A stretch of DNA of 64,000 bases from Mesostigma viride (lineage: Eukaryota; Streptophyta; Mesostigmatophyceae; Mesostigmatales; Mesostigmataceae). Shown one piece after another: positions 34,196 to 45,163 of this stretch. The stretch is from positions 1,027,437-1,091,436 of the forward strand of contig RPFO01000412.1 of assembly GCA_009746045.1 (NCBI GenBank). The letters are read 5' to 3'. The position numbers and the translations under genes were made by a program. The notes under the pieces were generated by a model. The model saw nothing but the letters and a program-made list of their open reading frames with translations, did not search any database and was not told the origin of the DNA. How positions within the stretch are numbered: position 1 is the first letter of the stretch; each line of letters starts with the position of its first letter.

Positions 34196-34864
34196 ATGGA
34201 GGACAACAACAGCTCGTCGAGCGTGCTCCCAAACGCCGGTGAGGGGGGTCCGCCTCGGCTGCCCCCGCCCCGGCTGGCCACCTCTCCGCCCCTCGGTCGG
34301 CATGCGTTCGGGCTGGTCCCTGTGGCGAGGGTGGCCCACTCGGCACCAGTCAACGACCCGGTACCTGTGCAGCCTGTACCGGGCGGGTGGCCCTTGCCCC
34401 CGCAACAGGGGCCCGAAGACCCGGGAGCGCGTCCTGCTTTCGATGGCGCGGGCGGGGGGGGGGTACCGCCGCGGGGTCGGTTCGACAGGACCCGGCCACC
34501 GTCTCGGGGCTTCCTGTTGCGATGGGCAGGTTTGTCGACAGCCGTGGCGATGTGTGGGTGCGAGCACCATATGATCCTGTGGCCCCCCCCCTGCAGGGGT
34601 GACATGGCGGGGGTCAATAGGCGATCACGAACGCGACGGCGACTTCTTCGGCTACGAAGCCGACGCGCTGTACACGGAGTATCCGCTTGACGAGGGGACG
34701 GCGGCGGCGCCGACGTACAATCCGAGGGGCCCGGACGATGGGCGGTCACCCGTCTATCACCCCGACGGTGGTGACGAAGTCGCCCCGGTTGAGGACCGGG
34801 CCGACGAGGAGCCCATTGGCAGCGACGCGCCATGGCAGCGACGACAGCGGCAGCGACGGGGCTA
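34196..34864 (+). CDS. Hypothetical proline-rich/acidic protein, structure uncertain
   Basis: An ATG at 34196 opens MEDNNSSSSVLPNAG; a gtgagg donor directly after could end a short first exon at about 34239. The frame otherwise stays open to 34690 as Pro/Arg-rich sequence. A second frame to 34864 encodes acidic Asp/Glu/Tyr-rich sequence (DGDFFGYEADALYTEYPLDE), more protein-like than the rest. The two could join by an intron around 34590. Nothing recognised. G runs follow at about 34895-34950. Confidence 0.3.
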
Positions 34865-36873
34865 ACGAGGCCTGTCGGGGGTGGCGGTCGGGGGTGGGGG
34901 GGGTGGGGTGGGTGGGTGGGTGGGTGGGGTGGGGGGGGGGGGGGTGGGGGGGAGTTTATGCCCGGTGCGCGACGCTTGTCGCTCGTGTCTGTCTCGGTTG
35001 TGTATATTGCATTGCGGACTGCTTGGCGAGCTGGTCGAGTTGAGTGGACCCGCACCAGGCCCGGGCGAGTGAGGGAGCTTCCGATCAGCGGGGATGCGGG
35101 GGGGCGACTTCGGCAACCGGCGCGGCGTGTAGGTGGATGGGCGGGAGGGACGCGGCGGATGGCCAGCCCGGGGTCCCCTCGATTCGGAGTATGGGCATGG
35201 CCAACGATCACCGGGCGCACAGAGTGGCGTTTCCGGTGGCTCCCCTGCGGCCAGCCGGGGCGGAGGGCGGCGCCGTGCCCAGCCAGTCTCTGTCTTGGCT
35301 ACCACCGGCCCTCGCCACATTTGCGATACTGGTCACTCGCCAACGTGCCCGTCGCGGGGGTGCAGAGCCGGGGCTGGGACCTGGTGGTCCGGGCCCAGGT
35401 GGATACCCGGTGACAGTATGGTCGTTCAGGGCTGGCGGATACCGGTCGGGACGACCGTCGGACTGTACGACAATCTGGCAGGCACGGCCCTGGTGCGTCC
35501 GTTGCACAAGGGAGATGTGTCTAGCTTGGGTGCCGGCGATTGCAATAAACGCGTCTCTCTATTGCGTGAGAAAGCACCGACGTTGCTCGCCACGGTTTGC
35601 CCTGCAGCTCAGTCCATACGTTGACAGGAGGAAGTGAGGTGTTCTCCGTTTGCTGACGGGTTGCGCAAGACCGCAGGCTGGCCGCCGGTCTTTATACTCA
35701 CGTACCGAGTTTGGGTTTACGAGGCGTGTTCATAGGTCGTATCCACGACGCACGTGAGACGTAGAATGCGGCAAAGCATGGAGACCAACACCCGATATTT
35801 CTTTGTTCTTTATTCACTATGCAGGTATGCACCCCCACCACTGTATATTATATAAGTCGATTAAGTTAGCAAACAGGCCCAGTGCGTGTGAGCTCTTGGT
35901 CTTTCACGCCGCGTTGAGGCAGTTGCTCGGGACAGCAACCTTCAGCCCGAACACCAATCCCCGCCCTGTTGGTCACTTCCATGTTCAAGTGGGCAACCAG
36001 AGCGCGTGCTTCCGAGATAGCTTGGTCATCCCCGTGACCAGGCTATATGCTTCTTTGTTGCTCCTCGTTCCCGTCGGCGTGACGAGGCACGTGCGGGCGT
36101 GCAAGCAATTCCCCAACGTCCACTGGCATCAGTGCACAGCCAGGACGAGCGGGATTATATAGCGGCATTATATAGTACCACCAGATATTCGATACGCAAA
36201 TTAAATACATACAGGTTATATTCTGTGAGGTCTTATCCAGGAATTAATCCCGTCACCTCGGTAGAGCCTCCAGTACAATGACCTTCTGGCGGTGAGTTAC
36301 ATTAATCCCAGATACTAATCCCGTAAAACCCAGTACATATTCATCATAAGTATAACAAATCCATGACAATTAAAATACCACTCGACCAAATAAGGCGTAT
36401 TGCGATAGTTTGCCGGTTTCTCTCAACAGGGGTCTACTGGCGCCCGTCGTACGGCGCCCGTCTACTTGCCGGATGGTAAACTGCCGCCGCAAACAAATGA
36501 CAAAATGAAACGCATAGGCAACAATTAAATCCTGCCCCGGGGAACTAGGGAAGTCGGAACAGGCAAACACCTGAAACCAGCTCGCGTACAAACATAATAC
36601 CAGGGAACCGAACCCCGCCCTATAAACCCCAGTACGAAGGTTCCCAGACAATTGTGAGAAGTATGTGCAAATACACCTCTCTTTTAAAATAGAATACATG
36701 GTCTGTAATGGACCTGTTAACCTCGTGTAGTCGACAGCATGAACCCCAGCCAAAACCTGGCTGTGTCTGATTATGATCAGAGCGAGTGTACCGTGGTCCA
36801 CGATCCTTATTACAGACTAAAACACGGGTACTGTGCCAGTCACGACGCTGACACTACCACACAACCTGCTTCT
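34865..36873. other. Intergenic, no gene supported
   Basis: GTGGGG-rich tract at 34895-34953; AT-rich sequence after 35800. The forward frames at 35044-35637 are long but overlap in two registers and match nothing known. Confidence 0.4.
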
Positions 36874-37634
36874 TCAATGCCCTATATCCAGGCACCAACT
36901 TACACAGCTTGCTGCGATGGGTCCATAAGAGATGATGGAACCTAGTACTGCGCTGCTGCCTTCTACACTAGCTCGGTCAAAGCAATCGGCAGGATTGTCA
37001 ACCCCAGTGATATGCTCAATACTGGCCAAGGAGGACAGTTCCTTTGGAAGGCGATAATCCAGGTCCCTACTTCTGGCCATCTGCCTGTGCACAAGCTGCA
37101 CCTTCCCCATGGAGCCTGTTTTGAGAAGAGCGGTAACCCAAAGTGGCCAAGGAGTGTTGGAAGTCATCTGATGAAGCAACTCCTTCAGATAGAGGCTTGC
37201 GTGAATGCCTTCACAAATAGCCCTGCATTCGGCCACACCACTGCTGACAGCCACCCGCGGGTGCAGGCGACTGCACCAGCTAACCCAACTCCGCAGCGGG
37301 CCTTCGTGTCTGAGCACAAAAAGCCCTGCAGCCTTGCCCCTGACCTTGGAGACCTGCATGCTGTCCATTGTGCTATCCACATACAGTCCCGTCGAAATGG
37401 GGTGTGAGAAATCCACTGCAGCCGACAGGATGCCAGATGAAGCCCTGGCCTGATCAGCCGCCTTGGCAGACCCTAGCTCCATCAGCATGCCATCAGGCTA
37501 CCTGGCTACGACCATAAGGTCTGGCCTGGAAATACCCGCCACCCAAGCAGGCATGCCCCTGACCATAAGACACGGTGCCTGCGTGATGAATGGACGAAGC
37601 ATGCTAATTCATGGGGGTTTCTTGATAACCGTTT

Positions 37635-37656
37635 CCCCCCCCCCCCCCCCCCCCCC
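37635..37656. repeat. Poly(C) run of 22 followed by (CCA)n
   Basis: Interrupts the copia remnant between RT and RNase H, so it arose after insertion. Confidence 0.9.
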
Positions 37657-39081
37657 ACCACCACCCCACCACCACCACCACCAGCATGCGCCATTCTCCC
37701 CCCCTTTTTCACCAGTGTGGCCTCCCTGCCCGCAAACGGGAGAGGCTCATTCTCCACCGGCCATTGCTCCCTACCCAGAGGAAACTCGGACTGAATGACG
37801 GGGATCCGCTGCTCAAGCCACGACGTAGGAGCCAGCAGGTGCAGGTCATCCCCGTGCAGCGAACCATACATGCACCAGTTGGTATGCCTTCCCATTGCCC
37901 CAGAAACAAACAGGGGTCTTTAGGTTAAACCTTCAAGATGCAATGCTCCTTCAGAAAACGGTCGCGTGTCTCCTGCCAGATTATTGGACTTGACCCCAGA
38001 CCCTCCAGGCCCCTGAGGATTTTCAGGAACTCACTCAGTGTGAATGTCCCTTTTCCATACCGCAGGCACCCTGACTTGGAAAGGCGTCTTGCCCTCCCAC
38101 TTTTCATGTGCCACGCCTGCATCTCCCTCCAGAAATGCCCTATCATTGAAGTCTACCGCCACTGAGCCGTAGTCCAAGCCCTTGTTGAGAAGGCATAGAA
38201 GTACACACAGCCGCAGGCCCGCAGCCTCCAGGTGTCATGCAACATGCCAGGGGTATAAAACTCGTCAGCAGTGCACTCACCAGTACTCTTGAACTCGTTC
38301 AGCGCTGGCCTGACATCTGGTACCTAGACCCCGTCCACCTCCTTCGTCTTGATGACAAACTTGAGCTTGAGTAGGCGCCGTGCAGGAGGCAGGTCATTGG
38401 CAGGTTCCACGCGTTTCCTGGAGATCCAGTCCTCCCCATACTTAATCAGACCCAGTGTGACCTGGCCGGGGGGACACGTACTGGGAGAGGACATGAGCTT
38501 CACCGGGCCTTGGTAGTTTGATAGGGCTGCTTCCAGCAAGTGAGCGAGGACCAACGCCCAAACTGCTTGGACGACTAGCAGCTGGCAATATGCGGTCATC
38601 CACCAAGGGCTCCTGCCCCTGGCACACCTGCACACGCATAACCGTCCTGGCTACTGCACGTGATAGACGAGTGGTCCTGAAATCAATCAGTGTGGTATAG
38701 TGACCAGCCCCTCCCTTAGTCAGGCGAGAGGACGTGATCACTACTCCATCCTGGCATATGAAATTCTGCCCCGGACTTACAGCAGGTCCCTGATAGCCCT
38801 CCAAGACACAACAAAATGTTGTGTCATGTCCAAGGACATGAACAGATGCCTCACCCATTACCTTCACGTGTACCCCGCCGCCGAAGTCAGACACATACTG
38901 AGAGGTCCACCCTCGTGCCCGGCCAGCACGAGCATGCATGGGGTCAGACACTCTTAAAGCTGCACCAGCTGTCAATGACGGCTTCATATGAACCTGAACC
39001 TCCCCAGGTGACCTGGGGCCATCCTGAACATGTAGATCACCCTCTTGTTGCCCAGATATAACATCTGCATTGGGGCACCTG

Positions 39082-39106
39082 CCCCCCCCCCCCCCCCCCC
39101 CCCCCC
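39082..39106. repeat. Poly(C) run of 25
   Basis: Interrupts the copia remnant between the zinc-knuckle and protease regions. Confidence 0.9.
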
Positions 39107-40154
39107 TTGGGTGAATTATGGTGTGTAGGGTTGGCCCCAGACAGACATTGCTCCTTGTTTTCCTCTGGTTGATTGACTGCCATTGGACCGCGGGCCTGCC
39201 TGCCCAGCACTTGTTCTTGTTATGTTGGTTGTTCGTGTTCTTGTTGCTGCCCTGGCCGTGGGTCTTCTTGAAGGAAGGACACTCTTTCGTGATGTGCCCT
39301 CACCCCTTGCACATGTAGCACTGGATCGATTTTTGACTAGCCCTGGCCACCACCCCCGTTGTCAGACGCGTTACCCTGCTTGGGCTTGCCACCCACCCTC
39401 GATCCCGAACACCGACTTGGCATGTGATTGCCCATCAGGGGCTGGCGAATGGTTTGCCGTCCGCTTGTTGTGGTCACCCCCACGCCCCCCTTGGCTTCTG
39501 TCAGCCTCAGACGCTTTGGAGCCCCCCTGGGCACGCCCACCTGCATGGGTTGCCTTCATCGCCGGCACTCCACCCTCAAACAGCCCCTCGTCTTCCAGGG
39601 CTTGCTTGATGATGGCCTTGTAGGCATTCGTGGTGGATTGAGGAGCGCACGTGACCTTGAGAGATCCGCGCGGGGCTTTGTCCAGCATAGAGACCTTCAA
39701 CCAGTTGGTCAGGGCTGTGTTGTCTGCCACGTTGAAACCGCGGGCCGGCCCTGCCTCCCTCCAACATTTTGAAATAGATCCGTGCGTGCTGGATGAGGTC
39801 TCCCTTGACCTCCCACCCTTGATACTTGTCCTGCCAATTGATCCCCACTGTATTCCGTTGGTCCGGCTCCAGCAGCTCTGTCAGCTCTACCACGTGGACT
39901 GCCCAGGCCCGGCTGGCCTTATTGCATTCTCTGGTGAGGTCTTTAATCCGGTCTGTGCATTTGCCAAAATCCTGGCTGCCTATCCAGATCTGGTAATAGT
40001 TAGTACCCCCGCGCAGACTTGGAAACCCCTCTAGTCCTTCCTCAAACTCATCTGCCTGCTTTGGCTTAGAGTCCGACGTGACAGGTTGCAGCTGGGACCT
40101 CAATAAGGAGACCCTCCGTGGTGAGGTTAAAACCGTGCACAGGTCGTGTATCAT

Positions 40155-40790
40155 TTTTTGTTGAGAGGGATATTGGTTACTTCACCGGGGACACCCACGT
40201 CATCTACGTGAGCCGTCCCACTACCCGCGCGCACCCCCATCATTCCCACTGGCTTGGACGCCCTTGCTATGACGTCGCCCGTCTGCCCATTAATTAATTC
40301 ATTAATTAAACTCGTGCTCCCGTTCGGGAGTCACGGAGTACCGAAGTGCTTTTATTCAATGTGTGTGCACTACAGGAGAAAGGGCAGAGACCCCCCCAGT
40401 CTCCTTCATGCCAAAGGCATGCCACAGCTGCAATCGGGCGCGGCAGGTAATATAGTTACTTATTTTTACACAGAAATGCACTTTCCCACGAGAATAGACA
40501 CTTTTCTTCCAAGTGTTGCTCATAAGTGCACGACAAGCCAGATTAATTAATCGACAAGTTAATTGATTAATAAACACGTTGATAAACACGCTCCACCAAG
40601 GGCGATGGTCAGGGAAGTGCGTCCACGCCATGCCAATCCGTCTTATCATGCTGCCCTCGCACCAAGGAAGCCAACTGCCGAGCAGCTTGAATTGGCCCGC
40701 AGCTAGTGATTGATGTACCTCGGTGTGCTATATAAGAGGCAAGGTCTTGGTGGGGGTCCTTCCATGCCAATGACAAAGGCAGGCACTAGG
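40155..40790. other. Intergenic with hairpin/ATTAATTAA motif
   Basis: ttaattaattcattaatta followed by gctcccgttcgggagtcacgg (a 5-bp-stem tetraloop hairpin), a dispersed motif. No gene. Confidence 0.5.
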
Positions 40791-41440
40791 TTTCTCTTGT
40801 TACCAGCATGGGGGTTCCATGCCTAGTTTCTAAGTTTCATGTGATAATATGTGTCCCGTGCCTGAGATTCGGCTGGAAATAACACCAAAGTGTGAAAAAA
40901 CCGTAGTCTTCAACGATCAAGGCTCTTATGGTTGACCAGGTCAGGATGCATACGTATGTTTACTTCGTATTTTCTTCATCAAGCGGCTCCCAGCGTCCCT
41001 GCAAAGCCTTGGAAATTGAACATTAATTGATGTATATGCGTTCAATCATCATTTTTTTCCCTTTCTTTCTTATCTGTGCCCGGTCAAATGGTAGATCGAG
41101 GGTAGAACGGTAGCACTGAGTCTGTTTCACGCGTGGCAAGGGTGCACCAGGGTCTCCCTTGGTCCCAGTCTCGGGGTTTCATGCCTAGTTTCTCACTGTC
41201 ATGTGGTATTACGTGTACCCTGCATGGGCTGGACTGGAAATAACACGACATCGTAGAAACCCTCGTCTGCAATTGTCAAGGCTCCTAGGGTCGACCATGT
41301 CAGGCTGCAACTTCCTGTTTTATGCATTGGTTGTTCGTCAGGGAGCTCCCGGCAGTCGTGCAATGCCTTGGCATATAGACGTTACATGATATGAAAGCGT
41401 TCTACCACCGATCTACTGCCGTTGTACGGTCTTTTGGGCC
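40791..41440. repeat. Diverged tandem duplication, unit about 362 bp
   Basis: ggttccatgcctagtttct near 40812 and ggtttcatgcctagtttct near 41174 begin two similar blocks sharing ctggaaataacac, gtcaaggctc/atcaaggctc, gaccatgtcagg/gaccaggtcagg and ccttgg. Considerable divergence shows an old duplication. No coding content. Confidence 0.7.
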
Positions 41441-41601
41441 AGGCAGGGTGGTAGAACAACGGTAGAAAGGTAATAGAGAGGTTGCAATGGGTGTGTGTTA
41501 AGACTGGGAAGGGTGCACTAAGTTTACATTGGTCCCATACGAGGGATCTGCGCTGATCATATGGATAAGAAAATGACATAGTCAGCACCCGCGCCCAACC
41601 A

Positions 41602-41880
41602 ATGCTTATTCACATGCTCTACATTATACAATGCAACCGAGACTTGGTCTGCGGCAAAGCATGGAGAATGACAAAGGGGCGTGCCGCGGCGGAGAGGCAT
41701 GCGGACATGGAAGCAGCATTCGTTGACAAATATTCACGAGTGTTTACCGATCCAAAAAACAGTGCCACACAGGGCGTCCCCGTCGTGGCCAGCAAAGACG
41801 GGGTCCCCATCCGATGGCACGCAGGCCATGTCATTATCGACGCTGAACAGTCATCGCGGCTTCTCCCCACACGCACGTGA
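41602..41880 (+). CDS. Short hypothetical frame, 92 codons
   Basis: Protein-like middle (MTKGRAAAERHADMEAAFVD; VPVVASKDGVPIRWHAGHVI) but no recognised family or splice context. It ends just beyond the 3' end of the convergent zinc-finger gene. Could be one exon or a remnant. Confidence 0.2.
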   Translation: MLIHMLYIIQCNRDLVCGKAWRMTKGRAAAERHADMEAAFVDKYSRVFTDPKNSATQGVPVVASKDGVPIRWHAGHVIIDAEQSSRLLPTRT

Positions 41881-41890
41881 CCAGCTCCTT

Positions 41891-43411
41891 CTACGGGCCC
41901 CAGTCGCCCCCCTCGCCAGCGGGGGGCGCCCCCCTGCCACCCCCCCCCCCTTCTTCGTCCGGCGGTCCGTGTCGCCCCTGTCCGTCGCGGGCCCCGGCCC
42001 CTTGCGGCTCCGGCGTGGGAGATCCCGGTGACCGGTGGTGTGGGGGGGTGACAGCGGTCCCATACTCGGAATCCTGCATCTCGTAGAATGCATCCACCCC
42101 GTACCCACGACCGCTGATCACGAAGGCGAGCGCCGTCTGCGTGGCGTCGAGTTCGAAAAACGGGGGCTGCAGTTTGGCCACGTGCTCAGGAGGGCGCCTC
42201 TCCTTGACGCATATGGGGCAGTCGACGTCGCCCGGCTGCTTCTGCGTGTGCAGGAACTGCACGGCGCAGTCCCCGCAGACACCGCCGACGTGGAAGTGCC
42301 TGTCCCTCGTCGTCCCAGAGTGTACGCTGTCCATAGTTGTAGCACACAGCAGGCAGCGGTCCAGTTTGTGCAGATCGGGGCTGGACCAGCATGCCATTTC
42401 GAGGGCGTCCATGAACTCGTCGGTATAGATCACCCGGTCTGGGGCGCGTGTCCCCCCCCCCCCCCCCCCCCCCCCTTCTTCGTCGGGCGGTCTTTCTCGC
42501 ACCTGGCCGCCGCGGGCTCCGGCTCATCGCGGCTCCGGGAGGGGAGAGGCTGGCGACCGGGGGGGGAGTGGGGGGCGACCTCGGGCCCATAAGCCTCCCC
42601 GGACTCATCCGACTCGTTTCCTTCATCGCTGCCGTGCCCCCAGCCGCTGATCAAGTAGGCAAGCGCCGTCTGCGTGGCATCGAGCTCGAAAAACGGGGGC
42701 TGCAGTTTGGCCACGTGCTCAGGAGGGCGCCTCTCCTTGACGCATACGGGGCAGTCGACGTCGCCCGGCTGCTTCTGCGTGCGCAGGAACCGTGCGACGC
42801 ATGCACTGCAGACACCGCCGGCGTGGAAGTGCATGTCCTTGGTCACGCCAGAGTGTACGCCCTGCATGTCTGCAGCACACAGCAGACAGCGGTGCAGCTT
42901 GTCCAGAACAGGGTTGTTGTAACGCCCCACGTCACGGCAGTGCTCGCGCGCCAGGCGGATGGCGGACTCAAACCCGGGGGAACCCCTTCCCCACTCTGGG
43001 ACGATTGCGACACCCCCCCCCCCCCCCCCTCTGCAGGATCCGGCCGGCCTCCGCCGCGGCGGCCTTGCGGAGGGACGAGTCCTTCTCCGCGGCAAACCCC
43101 GCCATCATTTCCCTGCAGCGCCTGCACTCGTGGCATGTGCCAACCTTTGGCAAGAAGGAGGAGATGGGCTTGAGCAGGTGGCAACGTGCGCAGCCGTAAG
43201 TGGGTGCGTGGGGCTCCCTTCCAGGGTTTTCCCTCTTCCACCGCTCGGCACAATCCACGTTCAGCTTGCTCCGCAGACCCTTCTCCCCGGTTTCTGGGTC
43301 GTACATCCACTGTGGACCGTCGTCGAGCCACGTGGGAATCTTGCGGGGGGGGGAGTCATGGGCGAGAAGGTGACGCTGACCCGTCCTGTCACTCGCGGCA
43401 GGGCTGGCCAT
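41891..43411 (-). CDS. Zinc-finger gene with duplicated RING-like modules, frame broken at poly-G tracts
   Basis: Three minus-strand frames in series: 43411-42968, 43095-42430 and 42502-41891. The first (start MASPAASDRTG) has a zinc site CARC...CHECRRC with KPISSF between. The other two carry near-duplicate modules: CLLC, HFHxGGVCxxC, then CPxC, a RING-like C-x2-C / H-x-H-x4-C-x2-C / C-x2-C array, followed by KERRPPEHVAKLQPPFFELD, identical in both. Modules are joined by Gly runs encoded by G17 (43029-43013) and G24 (42475-42452). G16 and G25 respectively would put all three frames in register, so either the tract lengths are wrong or variable, or the tracts are spliced out. RING proteins are usually E3 ubiquitin ligases; this is inferred weakly, since the ligand order is unusual. 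Ends GEGGDWGP, stop at 41891. Confidence 0.6.
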
Positions 43412-43979
43412 GTTGTCGGCTCCCAGACACGCCTGTCGATAGCACCCGCTCGGCTTCTAGCGCAAGGGGCCACGGCGATGGCTGCACTGCGAGGTCCGGG
43501 CTTCCAGTCGCGGGAGCTTGGGTGGCGGCGGGGGTGCAAATCGCCGCCTTTAGGGAAGGGCGGGCGAGGGAGCCAGTGCTTCGGATCGCCCGACGGGTGG
43601 ACGGCGCGGATGTTGTGCCCTGAACCCATCGTAGGGATCGAGAAGAGACGCTCGAGCAGCTCTCGGTCAGACAATGCGGCGAGAGGATGCGATGTCGGAA
43701 ATTGATGTCCTGTGCGATGTCCATGTCACGCAGTATCAAGCAACGTGCGTGTTTGCAACTTGCCCGTTGAAACTCTGTGGCGGAGCCAATTTTCGAAAGA
43801 ACCTGACCCCTATGGTTGCAAATTCGGGACAAAATCGGTGGATGGATGGCTTGACAGATTTTCTTCCCCTATTCCTACGTTTTCTCACGTGTACGGACTT
43901 CATAAGCTTCGTCAATTCTGGCGAACCGAACGGTTCTTCCGAAAATTGGCTCCGCCTGACGACGCAAGACGAACAACAT
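43412..43979. other. Upstream of the zinc-finger gene, possible promoter or 5' exon
   Basis: A minus-strand frame beginning MSDRELLERLFSIPTMGSG at 43674 overlaps the start of the zinc-finger gene in another register and could be a spliced 5' exon. No clear promoter element. Confidence 0.3.
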
Positions 43980-44084
43980 TTGTTCAAGGCGCGATGTTCA
44001 CGGTCATCGAGAGGGCCTGCGTCGGTGCCTTTCCCTGCCTCAAAGCACCGTCCCCTCGAGACCGTGCATGCCTTCTTCTGGCAG

Positions 44085-44115
<31 letters not shown>

Positions 44116-44455
44116 CCCCGCTCTGGCCCTTACCCGGAGCAAGGAACCAATAGATGATCGGTTTGAGACTGACCACGGGGTGTTACTGGTCGATACGCGT
44201 GGTGTTGCTCAGCTCCAACTTCAAGCTGACATTGGGATGATGTTATCCACCGTCCAGGTCAACTGACTAAGTGCGATGTCCATGTACCACATTATTTCCC
44301 ATGTCGAACAAAATTTGTTCAACGCTGTTATATGGAAATAAACTAACACCCATTTCACCGGAAAAATTTGTTCAACGCAGGGGTTACCTATTGGCTATAT
44401 TTGGAAAAAACGTACACCTATTTACCTGGAAATTTGTTCAACGCAAGTTGATTTG
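43980..44455. repeat. Dispersed ttgttcaacgc repeats and a C run of 30
   Basis: ttgttcaacgc copies at about 44308, 44367 and 44435, plus ttgttcaaggcgcgatgttc at 43980, related to the 24568-25340 array. Between them lies tggaaataaac or tggaaaaaacgtacacctat, which also occurs near 33390. C run 44085-44114 is the longest in the window. Confidence 0.7.
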
Positions 44456-45163
44456 AGTTTATTCCAAAACAACAATAGGGCCTGGCTATGGTGGCCCGGA
44501 CGGCGGACGAGATATCACCTTGCGTAGTAAGCTAAACGCGAAACAAAGGGCAGATTCGGATTCAGCACGAAAAGGTACGTCTAGCCAATTCTTTTGAGGG
44601 GCGGAAAAGCTAGCCGTCACTTGAAACGGGTGGGTAGAAGGAGCGGGCCTTACGAATCGCAAGTCCGCCCCTCGCCTCACTGTTTCTAGTGACGGCTACC
44701 CCATTATGGCATTCGGTCAGTGAGTCACGGCTCGGATTCGAAAACCCATCGACAGGATGGACTTGGCCTGGGCCCCTCCACCTGGGTGGGCGAGTAGTCT
44801 CCTTGGAGCGTGACCTCCTGTACCCTCGGTTACCCTTTCACCGGCGCAATGACTATGGAACAGTTGTTGCCACACTAGGTGATCCGCTATCACCAGGACA
44901 CCTCCGTAACGACTTTTCTCAGTACTTGCTGCCATTACCCAAACGCGGGTGTAATGCAGCCGTTCCAATCGCTTTGGTTCTGCTCATAGCACACTGCACA
45001 GTAGGTCTCTCTTTTAATGACTATCTCACGCCCACGCCCTGTTCATGTTGTGCCGTGTCTTTCACCTTTCGCAGGTCCAATCTCACCACGCCACGGGGAC
45101 CCACATAGAACCGACGACTGCTGATACAGTATCCGGAAGGGTCAGATGGAGCCCAGCCATGGA
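44456..45163. other. Region before the LINE, no gene supported
   Basis: An imperfect inverted motif ctagccgtcact/agtgacggcta (44608 and 44690). Otherwise unremarkable; it may include the LINE 5' UTR. Confidence 0.4.

Larger units (their letters stand above)
36874..40154 (-). mobile_element. Decayed Ty1/copia retrotransposon (gag, protease region, RT, RNase H)
   Basis: Read 40154 to 36874. Gag-like frame 40154-39371 (RIKDLTRECNKASRAWAVHV; YFKMLEG). Zinc knuckle near 39290-39330 with C-x2-C-x4-H-x4-C interrupted by an in-frame TGA. Protease-region frame 38987-38442. RT start-like LLKLKFVIKTKEVDG at about 38350. The RT core YGSLHGDDLHLLAP (about 37850) has H-G-D-D where Y-V-D-D is usual. RNase H frame 37488-36874 with LRSWVSWCSRLHPRVAVSSG, A-E-C-R-A and EHITGVDNPADC. 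No integrase was found, and 3.3 kb is short for copia. LTRs were not recognised. Many stops and frameshifts: inactive. Confidence 0.75.
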
